Positions 1 through 9,374 of a DNA stretch of 64,000 nucleotides are shown piece by piece (position 1 is the stretch's first letter; each line of letters starts with the position of its first letter). The stretch comes from Maridesulfovibrio hydrothermalis AM13 = DSM 14728 (GTDB lineage Bacteria > Desulfobacterota > Desulfovibrionia > Desulfovibrionales > Desulfovibrionaceae). The DNA lies in contig NC_020055.1 of the NCBI RefSeq assembly GCF_000331025.1, positions 1,167,870 through 1,231,869 on the forward strand. The letters run 5' to 3'. The notes beneath the pieces are model-generated. The model ran no database searches, was not told the origin of the DNA, and saw nothing but the letters and a program-made list of their open reading frames with translations. The translations under genes were made by a program, and so were the position numbers.

Positions 1-524
1 GGATCAGGCAGCAGGGAGGTAACATAGTCAGCAGCTACAGCCAGCTCTTTGCGCATTTCATCTCTGCTTTCCAGAAGCTGTTTATATGCTTCGTTTCTTT
101 GCAGTAGGTTGATGTAACCCTTTGAGTGATATCTGATGCGGGCCAGCAGTTCAATGCGGTCCGGCAGTTTGACCAGATAGTCATTGGCACCGAGGGCAAA
201 CGCTTCAGCTTTGGTAGTTGCCTCTTCTTTGGTGGAAAGCACGATAAGCGGGATGTCTTTAAGCTTTGAATTGACCCTCATGAATTTCACCATAGTCATA
301 CCGTCAATTTCAGGCATGACAAGATCCTGCAAAATGACTGTGGGCTGTAGACTTTCCGCAGTGGGAATAGCCTGAGTAGGGTCGCTTACAAAATGGAAAT
401 CTATATCTTCCTCTCCCTCCAGCATTCTGCGCACCGCTTCGCCGACCATAGGCTGATCATCGATCAGTAAAACACTTATCTTGTGCTCGGTAAGGAGTTG
501 TTCGTTAATCGCCGCATAGGTCAT
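1..524 (-). CDS. Response regulator at the WspR position (partial, C-terminus off the left edge)
   Basis: The ATG at 524 overlaps the stop of the upstream CheB gene as ATGA, so it is translationally coupled and last in the Wsp-like operon. The 174 visible residues are a CheY-type receiver: the acidic pair in VLLIDDQPMVGEAVRRML, the phospho-acceptor Asp in ILQDLVMPEIDGM, and the conserved Lys in NDYLVKLPD. This receiver closely resembles WspR of Pseudomonas. After the receiver comes a linker ending AVAADYVTSLLPDP, then the window edge. In WspR the linker leads into a GGDEF diguanylate cyclase; the visible ending instead resembles the start of SpoIIE/PP2C-type phosphatase regulators. The output domain cannot be seen, so that part is inference. 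Confidence 0.85.
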   Translation of the reverse strand, partial: MTYAAINEQLLTEHKISVLLIDDQPMVGEAVRRMLEGEEDIDFHFVSDPTQAIPTAESLQPTVILQDLVMPEIDGMTMVKFMRVNSKLKDIPLIVLSTKEEATTKAEAFALGANDYLVKLPDRIELLARIRYHSKGYINLLQRNEAYKQLLESRDEMRKELAVAADYVTSLLPD

Positions 525-1549
525 GTTACTTTCTCCTGAAATCTTTTATTAAAATGTCTGGTCAGGATTCTGGCCATATCATTAATAGAACATATTTCGC
601 GAGCCGCATTAAGTTTGACCGCTGCTCCGGGCATGCCCCAGACAACACTGGATTTTTCATCCTGAGCAATGGTCAGCCAGCCTGAATTTTTAAGTTCAAG
701 CAGTCCTTTTGCGCCGTCTGCTCCCATTCCGGTTAACAGCACAGCGGCTGAGTTGGCTGGAAATCCGGCGCAACACAGGCTGTCATAAAATAAATCCACG
801 GAAGGAACATATAAATTACCGTCGGAATTGGGAGTGATCTGCACTGTTCCGCCCGGTCTCATCAACATATTGGTATCACCGGGGGCAATTACAGCCTGCC
901 CCGCCTGTAACATCTCGCCGTTGCGGGCAAGAGACACTTTTATCTCAGTCTGGCTGTCCAGCCATTGGGCCAGATTTTCAGAAAACTGTCCGTCCACGTG
1001 CTGCACAATGGCAATTGCAGCCGGAAAATCCTCGGGCAGATCCCCGAGCAGTGTGGCAAGAGCCGATGGTCCTCCCGTGGAGCTGCCTATAGCCAGAAGC
1101 GGCGGCCTTGCTCTGGACCGTAAACGGGGTTTAGGATCTATGTGAGAGTGTTTGCCGTTGTTCTGTAATTTGCTGAGCACTGAAATTTTTGAAATTAAAT
1201 TGGAGTCTCCTTTTAAAGCTCCGTCAGTTCCAAGTTCCGGAGTGGCTACCACGTCCAGTGCTCCGGCCCCCATTGCTTCAAAAACTTTGGAAGCATTATT
1301 TTCTATGCTTGCGGTAACTACAAGTATGGAGCAGGGGCATTTTTTCATAATCCGGCGGGTGGCCTCGGCCCCGTCCATGACCGGCATGTTCAGGTCCATG
1401 AGCACAATGTCCGGCACATCAGCACAGCATTTTTCAATAGCGCGTTCGCCGTTACGGGCAATCCATGCTATTTCATATCCCGCAGAAGTGATGACCTTTT
1501 TGAGTACTTCCACGGCTATGCCCATATCATTGACAATTGCTATTCTCAC
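521..1549 (-). CDS. CheB-type receptor methylesterase (WspF-like)
   Basis: This 342-residue protein would demethylate the chemoreceptor of this operon and so reset signalling. Its N-terminal receiver has the phospho-acceptor Asp52 in VLMDLNMPVMDG, and begins RIAIVNDM, where WspF proteins typically have VNDM. The C-terminal esterase domain (about 150-340) has the catalytic triad Ser157 (AIGSSTGG), His184 (IVQHVDG) and Asp278 (LTGMGADG). It overlaps the upstream CheA stop and the downstream response regulator start by four bases on each side, so all three are coupled. In the Wsp pathway, loss of WspF locks the system on; the same negative role is inferred here. Confidence 0.93.
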   Translation of the reverse strand: MRIAIVNDMGIAVEVLKKVITSAGYEIAWIARNGERAIEKCCADVPDIVLMDLNMPVMDGAEATRRIMKKCPCSILVVTASIENNASKVFEAMGAGALDVVATPELGTDGALKGDSNLISKISVLSKLQNNGKHSHIDPKPRLRSRARPPLLAIGSSTGGPSALATLLGDLPEDFPAAIAIVQHVDGQFSENLAQWLDSQTEIKVSLARNGEMLQAGQAVIAPGDTNMLMRPGGTVQITPNSDGNLYVPSVDLFYDSLCCAGFPANSAAVLLTGMGADGAKGLLELKNSGWLTIAQDEKSSVVWGMPGAAVKLNAAREICSINDMARILTRHFNKRFQEKVT

Positions 1550-4407
1550 TTTGTAACCCCGCCGATAAGATCTTCAACTGCCGATAGCAGGGTTTCATCA
1601 TGAAAACTGCTTTTGGTAAGATAATAATCCGCTCCGGCCTCAAGGCCCCGCAGTTTATCTTCTTTACGGTCTTTGTAGGATACCATCATCACCGGTATAG
1701 ATTTCATATCGGGATCAGCTTTGATTCTGCGGGTCAGCTCCAGTCCGTTCATCCTTGGCATATCTACATCTGTGATCACCAGATCATAATCACCGGCAAG
1801 GACTGCGTTGAAACCATCCTGCCCGTCAACGGCTGTGTCTACGTCATAGCCGTAGTTGGCCAGCAGTTTACGTTCCACTTCTCTGACGGTAAGGGAATCA
1901 TCAACTACAAGAATCTTCTGGGCCTGAGCGGCCTCAGTTGCATCAACTCCCACTTTGTTCAACCTGCCTCCGGAAAGGAGGTTGTCGATGGAGCGCACAA
2001 GATCCTCGGCATCTAAGATAAGTACCGGAGAACCATCCGGCATAAGGGCCACTGAGCTTACATCAGGAACTGCGCCGAGACGATGATCAAGGGGCCGGAC
2101 AACTAAATCCTGCTCACCGATAAAATCATCGATGACCAGCCCGTATTTATTCATACGGTCACTGATTACGACCACTTTGAGCACCTCTTTGTCGGTGGAG
2201 AAAGAAGCTGCTCCCAGAATCTGGGCTGCGGGAACAAGTCCTACATTGGCTCCGTTTAAGGAAATATACTGACGGTCTTCAACAAGTTGCAGCTGATCAG
2301 GAAAAACTGAAGCGATACGGCTGATGCGGCTCAGCGGTATGGCGTAAGGCTGTCCTGAAATTTCCACCAGCAAAGTGCGGATGACCGAAAGAGTCAACGG
2401 AAGCTGCAAAGAAAAGGACATGCCTTGTCCGGGATTTGATTCTGCACGGACAGTTCCGCCCACTTCCTGTACCATTGCATGAACCACATCCAGCCCGACG
2501 CCGCGTCCCGATATTTCAGTGACTTTTCCGGCAGTGGAAAAACCGGGCAGAAACAAGAACTCCATCAGCTCGGCGCGGGTCATCTCTGCGGCCATGCGGG
2601 CCGGTGCTAACCCTTTTTCAATGACCTTGGCTCTGATCTGTTCTGGATCAAGTCCTTTACCATCATCGTGAATTTCAATGAAAAGCATTCCTGCCCGGTG
2701 TCCGGCAACAATTTTGATAGTTCCTCTGGCAGGTTTTCCGGCTGCCACACGTTCATCCGCCATCTCAATGCCGTGGTCTACGGAATTTCTGATCAGATGA
2801 TTCATGGGAGCTTCCAGCTTTTCTAAAATATCACGGTCCACCGATGTGGCTGCTCCTTCAATGACAAAATCTATTTCTTTACCCAATGATCTGGCAAGGT
2901 CGCGGACCAGGCGCGGGAAGCCGCGTCCACCATCGGAAAATGGACGCATGCGACTGGCTATTACTTCATGATAAAGTCTGCCCGAAACATTATCTGAGCG
3001 TCTGCGATATAGGTCAAATTCGTTGACATGCTTGACTAGTTGCAACTGGCAATCGGCAAGAACTTCTTTCAATTCATCAAGAACATCGGCAGGAGAATCA
3101 CCGTTTATGACACGTTCGCAACCCTCTTCAAGCGATTTCATCAGGTCACGCTGCCTGCCCTTGATTCGTAATAAAGAAGAGGCAAAAGAACCAAGCCGTC
3201 CGGCCTCCACCAGACTTTCTCCGGCAAGGGCCATGAGTCTGTTGAGATTTTCGGCGGAAACCCGGACCACGGCATCTTTCTGCGGAGCTGTGTTTGTTTT
3301 TTTTGATTGTGCAGGTGTCGGTTTGGGAGTTGGATCTGCTGCCGGCTCCGCGTCTTGAATCAGTTCTTCGGAGGTCAGCAGCTTTTTTGACATTCCATTT
3401 GGACAAACTTCGGAACAGACCTCTTTGACTGCAATTTTGTCTCCGCGCAAAGCCTTTTCCATGTTGTCCATGAGCGGCTTTTTTTCTGCCAGAAATTCTT
3501 GGATTTCATCGGTATCAATGAGGGAGGCTTCTTTGTAGATATCCGTCGCTGAAAGCAGAATATCAATCTGAGTGGAATTTAAAACAACTTCGCCTTTTTG
3601 GCAGGAAACAAGCAGATCCTCCATGGCATGAGCAAGGGCCACGGCGTCAGTAAGGCCTACGATGCGTGCTGCTCCTTTCATAGAATGGGCAGCGCGCATG
3701 AGCGGTTCAACTTTGTCGGCAGACTGATTTTTCTCCAGTTCGAGCAGCCCTGAGTTCAGGGACTGGGAGTGGCTTTCAGCTTCCATGCGGAAAAGGTCGA
3801 GCATGGATAGATCTGCTAAAGGTATATCTTCTTTTTCAGTCCGGGCCGGACTTGATGATTCATTAATTTCCAGCTTTGGTTCCACTGCCTGTGTGACAGG
3901 TTCCGGCATCTGTTCCGTTTTTGGTTTAGGCGGATTTTTAAATTCTTTGGCAGCATCAGTATCGGCCGGAGCAGGAGTTTTAATTTTATCCAGATCAGGT
4001 GTGGCAGCGTCTTCAGGTACAGCGTCCCGATTTTTGAGGCTGTTTAGTATGGATTCAAAGGTTTCTTTGTTTTCATCCATCCAGCTTTCCATATTTGCAG
4101 CTTCCTCAGCTCCGAGAGAAGCTAGAAATTCAGTCCCCGCGAGCAGGGGGGGGATCAAGCCGGATGAAGCGGTCAAGTTTCCGTTTTGGAATTCCTCAAG
4201 CACTGTTTCCATAGCTTGAGCAAGGCTTACCGCATCAGCGAGTCCCACAATGCGGGCCGCGCCTCTAAGCCCGTTTGCCGCATGGATAAGGGGGTGTATC
4301 TTTTCTTGTGAAAGTGCATCGGAAAGTTCAGGAAGTCCTGACCTCAGTGTCTGGGTATGACTTTCTGCCTCCATTCGAAAAAGTTCCAGCATGGAGAGAT
4401 CAGCCAT
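1546..4407 (-). CDS. Hybrid CheA histidine kinase with two HPt domains and a C-terminal receiver (WspE-like)
   Basis: The start is taken as the ATG at 4407, nine bases after AAGG; an in-frame GTG at 4416 also exists. In the 953-residue protein the domains in order are HPt1 (1-120), an acidic Pro-rich linker, HPt2 (about 195-310), dimerisation, the HATPase domain (HLIRNSVDHG, DDGKGLDPEQI, GRGVGLDVV), a CheW-like domain and a C-terminal receiver (KILVVDDSLTV, LVITDVDMPRMNG). HPt2 has the phospho-acceptor His241 in RAAHSMKGAAR. The equivalent position in HPt1 is Asn45 (HAANGLRGAAR), so HPt1 should not accept phosphate. The two HPt starts are nearly identical (ADLSML-LFRMEAESH), pointing to tandem duplication. 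The CheA-receiver architecture matches WspE. Confidence 0.93.
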   Translation of the reverse strand: MADLSMLELFRMEAESHTQTLRSGLPELSDALSQEKIHPLIHAANGLRGAARIVGLADAVSLAQAMETVLEEFQNGNLTASSGLIPPLLAGTEFLASLGAEEAANMESWMDENKETFESILNSLKNRDAVPEDAATPDLDKIKTPAPADTDAAKEFKNPPKPKTEQMPEPVTQAVEPKLEINESSSPARTEKEDIPLADLSMLDLFRMEAESHSQSLNSGLLELEKNQSADKVEPLMRAAHSMKGAARIVGLTDAVALAHAMEDLLVSCQKGEVVLNSTQIDILLSATDIYKEASLIDTDEIQEFLAEKKPLMDNMEKALRGDKIAVKEVCSEVCPNGMSKKLLTSEELIQDAEPAADPTPKPTPAQSKKTNTAPQKDAVVRVSAENLNRLMALAGESLVEAGRLGSFASSLLRIKGRQRDLMKSLEEGCERVINGDSPADVLDELKEVLADCQLQLVKHVNEFDLYRRRSDNVSGRLYHEVIASRMRPFSDGGRGFPRLVRDLARSLGKEIDFVIEGAATSVDRDILEKLEAPMNHLIRNSVDHGIEMADERVAAGKPARGTIKIVAGHRAGMLFIEIHDDGKGLDPEQIRAKVIEKGLAPARMAAEMTRAELMEFLFLPGFSTAGKVTEISGRGVGLDVVHAMVQEVGGTVRAESNPGQGMSFSLQLPLTLSVIRTLLVEISGQPYAIPLSRISRIASVFPDQLQLVEDRQYISLNGANVGLVPAAQILGAASFSTDKEVLKVVVISDRMNKYGLVIDDFIGEQDLVVRPLDHRLGAVPDVSSVALMPDGSPVLILDAEDLVRSIDNLLSGGRLNKVGVDATEAAQAQKILVVDDSLTVREVERKLLANYGYDVDTAVDGQDGFNAVLAGDYDLVITDVDMPRMNGLELTRRIKADPDMKSIPVMMVSYKDRKEDKLRGLEAGADYYLTKSSFHDETLLSAVEDLIGGVTK

Positions 4408-4454
4408 GTTGCGCACCTTTTTGATTTTTCCCTGTCCTGCTCATGATTGCCGCC

Positions 4455-5111
4455 CTATTTGATGATCCGGTTAAAAGCTTCAAACAGAAGCTCGTCTTCC
4501 AGAAGTGAAATTCGTTTATCACCGATCTCGAACAGTCCTCTGGTGTACGCCGCCGGAGCTTTGGCTACTGTTGCCGGAGCCTCCAGCAGTCCGTCAGAAA
4601 AATAATGATGCACTCCGAGCACTTCGTCCGCAGCGAAGACCCATCTTCCAAAACCGCGGTCCACACAGATGAACCGGCTGAAAACCCTGAATCCTTTTTC
4701 TGCGTCGCTCATATATTCCTGCTCAAGGCTGAGCAGATCCCTAACTGAGACCACGGGGACTATCTGGCCTTGAATGCTGGTCAGGCCGCGAAAACTTTTG
4801 TTGTTACGGTGGGGAACCGGACGGACAGCTCTTTTTTCAAGTACCGAAACAAATACCTGTGAGGAGAGGGCCAGCCATTCCCTTGAGATTCTAAAGACAA
4901 CAGCTCCGGCGGTTTCCGTTGTATCTTCTTCCTTTACCGTGGCAACTGCCTGTGTGTTTTCCGCAAGATACCCTTCGGGCGGTTCACGGTGCAGCAGGGA
5001 CAGTCCGGCACTGGTAAATTGTGAGCAGTTATAACAATGACTCCATTTTTGAAGTTCGGGACAGCTGCGGTCACCCGCGTAACCTATTTCGTTCCAGCAG
5101 GATTTATCCAT
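4455..5111 (-). CDS. CheW-like coupling protein with N-terminal cysteine cluster (WspD-like)
   Basis: This 218-residue cytoplasmic adaptor would link receptor to the CheA kinase. Residues about 65-215 form the CheW domain (VVFRISREWLALSS, FRGLTSIQGQIVPVVSVRDLL). The first 45 residues carry the spaced cysteines CWNEIG, SCPEL and HCYNC, a pattern I recognise from WspD proteins and from some other CheW-like proteins. This is why I assign it as WspD rather than a plain CheW. Whether the cysteines bind metal is not established by the sequence. A good ribosome site (GAGG, seven bases before the ATG) supports the start. It lies 12 bases after the CheR gene and 47 bases before CheA. Confidence 0.9.
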   Translation of the reverse strand: MDKSCWNEIGYAGDRSCPELQKWSHCYNCSQFTSAGLSLLHREPPEGYLAENTQAVATVKEEDTTETAGAVVFRISREWLALSSQVFVSVLEKRAVRPVPHRNNKSFRGLTSIQGQIVPVVSVRDLLSLEQEYMSDAEKGFRVFSRFICVDRGFGRWVFAADEVLGVHHYFSDGLLEAPATVAKAPAAYTRGLFEIGDKRISLLEDELLFEAFNRIIK

Positions 5112-5123
5112 GATCAGGCCTCA

Positions 5124-6368
5124 CTAGCGGTTTTCGGCCCGCCGGACCCGGTTGCGTAAAAGTTCAGCTTTGTGTGAGTCACCTTTATTTTCCAGGAGAA
5201 GGGCAAGGTGTATCAGTGAATCCACATGCTGCGGTTCAAGGTACAAAGCTTTTCCATAATATTCTTCAGCCATTGAAATATTTCCTTCTGCTTCATGGAG
5301 CAGCCCGCATAAATGCAGCAGTTCCGATTCCGGTCCTTTGCTTTCCAAAATATCCTTGCAAAGTTTTAAAGCTTCAGTGGTTCTGCCTTGATCTGCAAGT
5401 ATTTTAATTTCTTTGACCGATAAAATATTTTCCCTGTCCGGTTTTTGCGTAAATACTTTTTCCTGTTCCTGCGCAGCATGGACCGGCGGCGTAGCACTGC
5501 GTTTTCTTTTTTGCGGCTGCGGCTTCAACTGTACTGCTTTGTGAAGTTCACATTCAGGTTTGGGGCAGAAAGGCTCTTTAAGCAGGGAAGCTACTTTGCG
5601 TTTTCCTTTTTTCAGGGCAAAAGCACCCTGCTTTCTGACCGGCGTAAACCAGTCGTTGAATACAGGGAGGATCTCTGCGTGTCCTACAAAAAGAAGTCCG
5701 TCACTTTTAAGCTTTTCATTGAAAATTGTGGCAAGGCACATTTTAGCCTTGTCATCCAGATAAATAAGCAGATTGCGGCAGAATATCGCATCATACCTCC
5801 CCGCAGGAAGGCATCCTTCAACAATATTTCCGGCATAGAAATTAACAGACTGTTTAACTTTTTCAGCCAGTTTGCGCCCCTTTTCGCATTTCTGGAAGCA
5901 CCCTTCAGCGTAGTCGGGTAAATTACTGCGAAAAGAATTTTCTGAATAAATGCCTTCTCTGGCTTTCTGCAACGCCCGCCGGCTGATGTCCACCCCGTCT
6001 ACCTGAAAGCTTGCAGGGTCAAATCCTGCGCCCATGAGAGTCATGGCAATGGAGTATGGCTCCTCTCCTGTCGAGCAGGGAGCACTGAGCACCCGAAATT
6101 TGCGGTTTCTATGTTTAAAAGCGGTGTCAAAGAGCAGTTCAAAAGGATTGCTGTCTCGAAAAAACCATGTTTCCGGCACTACTATTTCTTCCACCAGCTC
6201 GGCCAGTTCTTCTGTACTGCTCCGGAGCAGGCTTAAATACTTTTTTTCATCGCAGCCGGTTTCACGCATTCTTGAGCTTAAGGCGTACTTCACGCCTGAG
6301 CGTCCGAGTGAATCGGGAGAAAGGCCCAGAGCCTTGTTTAGAATTTTATGAAACGGTTCAAGGTTCAT
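5124..6368 (-). CDS. CheR-type receptor methyltransferase with C-terminal TPR region (WspC-like)
   Basis: This 414-residue protein should methylate glutamates on the chemoreceptor using S-adenosylmethionine. The CheR N-terminal helical domain (1-70) is followed by the methyltransferase fold (SAPCSTGEEPYSIAMTL, VDGVDISRRAL, YDAIFCRNLLIYLD, FVGHAE). A basic, Gln/Pro-rich linker (about 255-315) leads to two or three TPR-like units near the C-terminus (LLHLCGLLHEAEGNISMAEEYYGKALYLEP). CheR-linker-TPR is the WspC architecture. It is three bases downstream of the first CheW gene and 12 bases before the second, so it sits inside the operon in WspC order. Confidence 0.92.
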   Translation of the reverse strand: MNLEPFHKILNKALGLSPDSLGRSGVKYALSSRMRETGCDEKKYLSLLRSSTEELAELVEEIVVPETWFFRDSNPFELLFDTAFKHRNRKFRVLSAPCSTGEEPYSIAMTLMGAGFDPASFQVDGVDISRRALQKAREGIYSENSFRSNLPDYAEGCFQKCEKGRKLAEKVKQSVNFYAGNIVEGCLPAGRYDAIFCRNLLIYLDDKAKMCLATIFNEKLKSDGLLFVGHAEILPVFNDWFTPVRKQGAFALKKGKRKVASLLKEPFCPKPECELHKAVQLKPQPQKRKRSATPPVHAAQEQEKVFTQKPDRENILSVKEIKILADQGRTTEALKLCKDILESKGPESELLHLCGLLHEAEGNISMAEEYYGKALYLEPQHVDSLIHLALLLENKGDSHKAELLRNRVRRAENR

Positions 6369-6371
6369 AAA

Positions 6372-6851
6372 TTATTCCAGCTCCGCATCATCTTTGGGAA
6401 AAAGGACCAGTCGTAATTCATCTGAAAGGAGTTTGTGCGGCTCAACCAGTTGCAACATGCATCCGTTTATTCTGGCAACTTTTCCAAGCCACGGCGCATC
6501 GGGTATTTCCAGTCCGGAAGTATCAAAATCAGCATCAGCTATTTTGATAGTTTCCGTGATATTTTCAGCCAGCAATCCAAGGTAGTTCTCCCCGCGGTTT
6601 TTACCTGAATCTAGGTCCGCAGTGTCCAGCACAATTATCCGGGTGGACATGAGCGGTTTGCAGGGAGTGTCGGTTGCCAGCATAGACAGGTCTACCACCG
6701 GAGTTGTGGTTCCGCGATAATTAAAAATTCCCTTTACGTATTCCGGTGAGCGGGGAAGCTCTTTATAGATGGCAGGGGGTACAACCTCAGCAACTATTGC
6801 GGCTTTAAGGCCGTAGATGTACTTCCCTATCATGAATGTAAGTACCAGCAT
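6372..6851 (-). CDS. CheW-like coupling protein (WspB-like)
   Basis: This 159-residue protein is essentially one CheW domain (FMIGKYIYGLKAAIVAEVVP, VKGIFNYRGTTTPVVDLSML, RIIVLDTAD). It should couple the receptor's signalling tip to the CheA kinase. It begins two bases after the receptor stop codon and ends three bases before the CheR start. No strong ribosome site is visible, which fits translational coupling to the receptor gene. Of the two CheW proteins here, this one is closest to the receptor gene and lacks the Cys-rich N-terminus, as in WspB. Confidence 0.88.
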   Translation of the reverse strand: MLVLTFMIGKYIYGLKAAIVAEVVPPAIYKELPRSPEYVKGIFNYRGTTTPVVDLSMLATDTPCKPLMSTRIIVLDTADLDSGKNRGENYLGLLAENITETIKIADADFDTSGLEIPDAPWLGKVARINGCMLQLVEPHKLLSDELRLVLFPKDDAELE

Positions 6852-6853
6852 GT

Positions 6854-9076
6854 TTATTCACTCACCTTAAAGCTGGAAACTTCATTGCGCAGTCCCTGTA
6901 CAGCTTCATTTAACTGGGTGGCTGCCCTGTTGAATTCACCAAGGGCCTCAGAAGTATCCGAAGCTGTATCAGATAGCTGGACCATTGCTTCACTTATCTG
7001 TCCCGCCCCTTCTGCCTGCGCAGTCATACCGTCGTTGACCAGTTCTATTCTCGGGGTGAGTTCACGTACTCCGTTCATAATTCCTTCAAGCTTTTTGCCC
7101 AGCTTGGATGCTTTTGAAGCTCCGAAGCGGACATCTTCAGCAAATTTGTTCATTTCCAGCACGCCGGAATCAACTGAGAAGCGCATGTTGCCGATCATTT
7201 TTTCAATCTCAAGCGCGGCAACAGAAGTCTGGTCGGCCAGTCTTCTTATTTCTGCGGCAACAACTGAGAATCCCTGACCGAACTTTCCGGCTTTTTCGGC
7301 TTCAATAGCTGCGTTCAGGGACAGAAGATTCGTGCGGTCTGCCACCTTGGTAATGGTTCCCACGATTCCTTCGATCGAGTTGGCCCGTTCATTGATTTCA
7401 GCCAGCTTGTCAGTGATGGAGGAGGTGGCCCGGCTGAGTTCATCCATGATCCTGATCATTGTTTTGAGGCCGTCCTGTCCGTCATGAGCCAGAGTTGCCA
7501 TACCCGCTGCAGATTCATTTACATGATGCATGGTTCCGGCCAGTTCTCCTGAGTTTGCTGATATTTCCGTGCTGGTGGCACTGATCTGATTTGTGGCAAC
7601 GGCCTGCTGGTTAACAGTAACCTCAAGTTGGCGCGCAGAAGCGGCAATTTCCGTAGATGAGGTTGTTACTTGAATTCCTGACCGCTGAACCTGCGCCACA
7701 AGGGAAAAAAGTGTTTCGACCATATCCCGCACAGCCAGATAAAGCTGTCCTGTTTCATCCAGAGCTTCGCGTCGGTTGATATTGCGCATGGCGTGCCGGG
7801 CATTGGGACAACTGTCATTAAGCTCCTCAAGGGTGTTCTTGGCAGCCAGCAAGTCTCCGCCGGCAACAGTTTTAACAAGTTCGACCATGTGACTGACCGG
7901 ATTGGCGATTCGTCCGCTGACGTAGTAGGCCACAATAAGAGTGATTATCAGCAGTAGTAAGCCAGTGCCGACAAGCCACTCCACAAGAGTATCTAAAACA
8001 CCGGTTAAACGTTTACTGATAGCCTGATATTCATCTAGATATACACCGGTTCCGATAACCCAGCCCCAGGGTTTGAAATATGTGAATACTGAAAGTTTTA
8101 TGCGTCCGGTATCATCAGTGTCTGTTTTCCAGAGATATTGTTTACTGTTAAGTTTTCCTTCGCCTGCTTTTTCGGCTTGATCTATCAATTCTTCAACGAA
8201 GCCTTTCCTGCTGCCGACAGTATTCACATGAGCACCGTCATCTTTGGTCGAGCCTGAGACAATATATTTTCCTTTATCACTGCCTCTGGTTCCGATAACC
8301 CAGACATATCCGGTTTTGCCGATGGTTGTCTTAAGCATTGATTTTCGTAAAGATTCAACAATGCTGTCTTCCATATGTACAGCCAGCATGCCGACAACAA
8401 AGTTGTCTTGATCACGAAGAGGAGAGTAGACTACAAAGCGGGTTCCGTGGTTGGCGTTCTCATAATTTTTAACAGTGCGGCCGGAAAGGATATCGTCGAT
8501 AACAGTTGAAACCCTGCCGTTGCTCCCCAGAGAGTAGAAAAGACTGCCTAGATTGCGATAATTTTTTGTTTTCGGGGCAGTTGTATCAACGACCAGCATG
8601 TCGCCTTCAGGATTAAGGCGTTGATAAATAGTGCAATAGGCTCCGGATATTCGTGATGTTTTAGTTAAAAGCGGAAGCGGGTTTTGCTTGCGTTTGGCGT
8701 AGGTCAGTTTTTTTCCACCGATAGTCATTATCGGAACGGTAATTCTGGTCTGTCCTTCAGTACGGTGATTATCTACAGTCCAGTCAGATGTTCTTTTACT
8801 TATCTCCACAGTTCCGCTGTCATGAAGAAATGACTGCAAGGCCATTGAAGCCCGTTCGGTCTCCTCGGTCAGCAGCAGGTCGGAAGTGCGGCATTCTTCA
8901 TATAAATCGCTGGTAAGCTGTGAAACGTGCGACTCAATAAGAGAACGAACTTCTCCGGTCATGCATGTTTGCAGGCGCTCCTCAAGGATGTCGGTAATGA
9001 TAAACATCGCCACAATGGGAATAATGGCGGCTGCACAGGCAGTGGCTATAACTTTTCGTCTGAGGGAAAAACGCAT
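6854..9076 (-). CDS. Methyl-accepting chemotaxis receptor with periplasmic Cache region (WspA-like)
   Basis: This 740-residue inner-membrane receptor has a first membrane segment at about 9-28, a large periplasmic sensor resembling a double Cache domain, a second segment at about 368-390, HAMP, and a cytoplasmic signalling domain. The hairpin tip ([20 protein letters not shown]) is of the WspA type, with Glu-Lys-Ala where classical receptors have Ala-Arg-Ala. About 22 extra residues (about 410-440, with one Cys) separate GGDL from DETGQL within HAMP. It is the first gene of the operon, preceded by AGGA eight bases before the ATG. Pseudomonas WspA has a different periplasmic domain, so the signal sensed here cannot be inferred. 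Confidence 0.92.
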   Translation of the reverse strand: MRFSLRRKVIATACAAAIIPIVAMFIITDILEERLQTCMTGEVRSLIESHVSQLTSDLYEECRTSDLLLTEETERASMALQSFLHDSGTVEISKRTSDWTVDNHRTEGQTRITVPIMTIGGKKLTYAKRKQNPLPLLTKTSRISGAYCTIYQRLNPEGDMLVVDTTAPKTKNYRNLGSLFYSLGSNGRVSTVIDDILSGRTVKNYENANHGTRFVVYSPLRDQDNFVVGMLAVHMEDSIVESLRKSMLKTTIGKTGYVWVIGTRGSDKGKYIVSGSTKDDGAHVNTVGSRKGFVEELIDQAEKAGEGKLNSKQYLWKTDTDDTGRIKLSVFTYFKPWGWVIGTGVYLDEYQAISKRLTGVLDTLVEWLVGTGLLLLIITLIVAYYVSGRIANPVSHMVELVKTVAGGDLLAAKNTLEELNDSCPNARHAMRNINRREALDETGQLYLAVRDMVETLFSLVAQVQRSGIQVTTSSTEIAASARQLEVTVNQQAVATNQISATSTEISANSGELAGTMHHVNESAAGMATLAHDGQDGLKTMIRIMDELSRATSSITDKLAEINERANSIEGIVGTITKVADRTNLLSLNAAIEAEKAGKFGQGFSVVAAEIRRLADQTSVAALEIEKMIGNMRFSVDSGVLEMNKFAEDVRFGASKASKLGKKLEGIMNGVRELTPRIELVNDGMTAQAEGAGQISEAMVQLSDTASDTSEALGEFNRAATQLNEAVQGLRNEVSSFKVSE

Positions 9077-9182
9077 GGGATACTTCCTGAGCCTTCCGTC
9101 TGGGGCGAAACAGCGGCGGCAGTTTTTTACAGATTATGAAAACATATCGGCATAGCAGCCTGTTTTTCAAAAAAAGTACTGA

Positions 9183-9194
9183 TCAGAATTCTGA
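9183..9194. promoter_or_regulatory. Perfect 12-bp palindrome upstream of the Wsp-like operon
   Basis: TCAGAATTCTGA is a perfect palindrome lying 107 bases upstream of the receptor start, in the gap (9077-9374) between this operon and the divergent small gene. Its position suits an operator, but no regulator is known and one palindrome may be chance. The rest of this gap is AT-rich and shows no promoter I can defend. Confidence 0.2.
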
Positions 9195-9374
9195 CCTGCA
9201 ATTTCTTTGTATTTATTTTATTTGATTAAATCAATGACCACGGACACTATGCACCACTTCTTTAAAAAATATATTAAATTCATGTAAAGTGTTTGGAATT
9301 AACAGCCGATAGCAAAGGTATGAACACACGGATAGATGACTGTCCGTAGAATGTCCCCACTCATGGAGGAGTGT

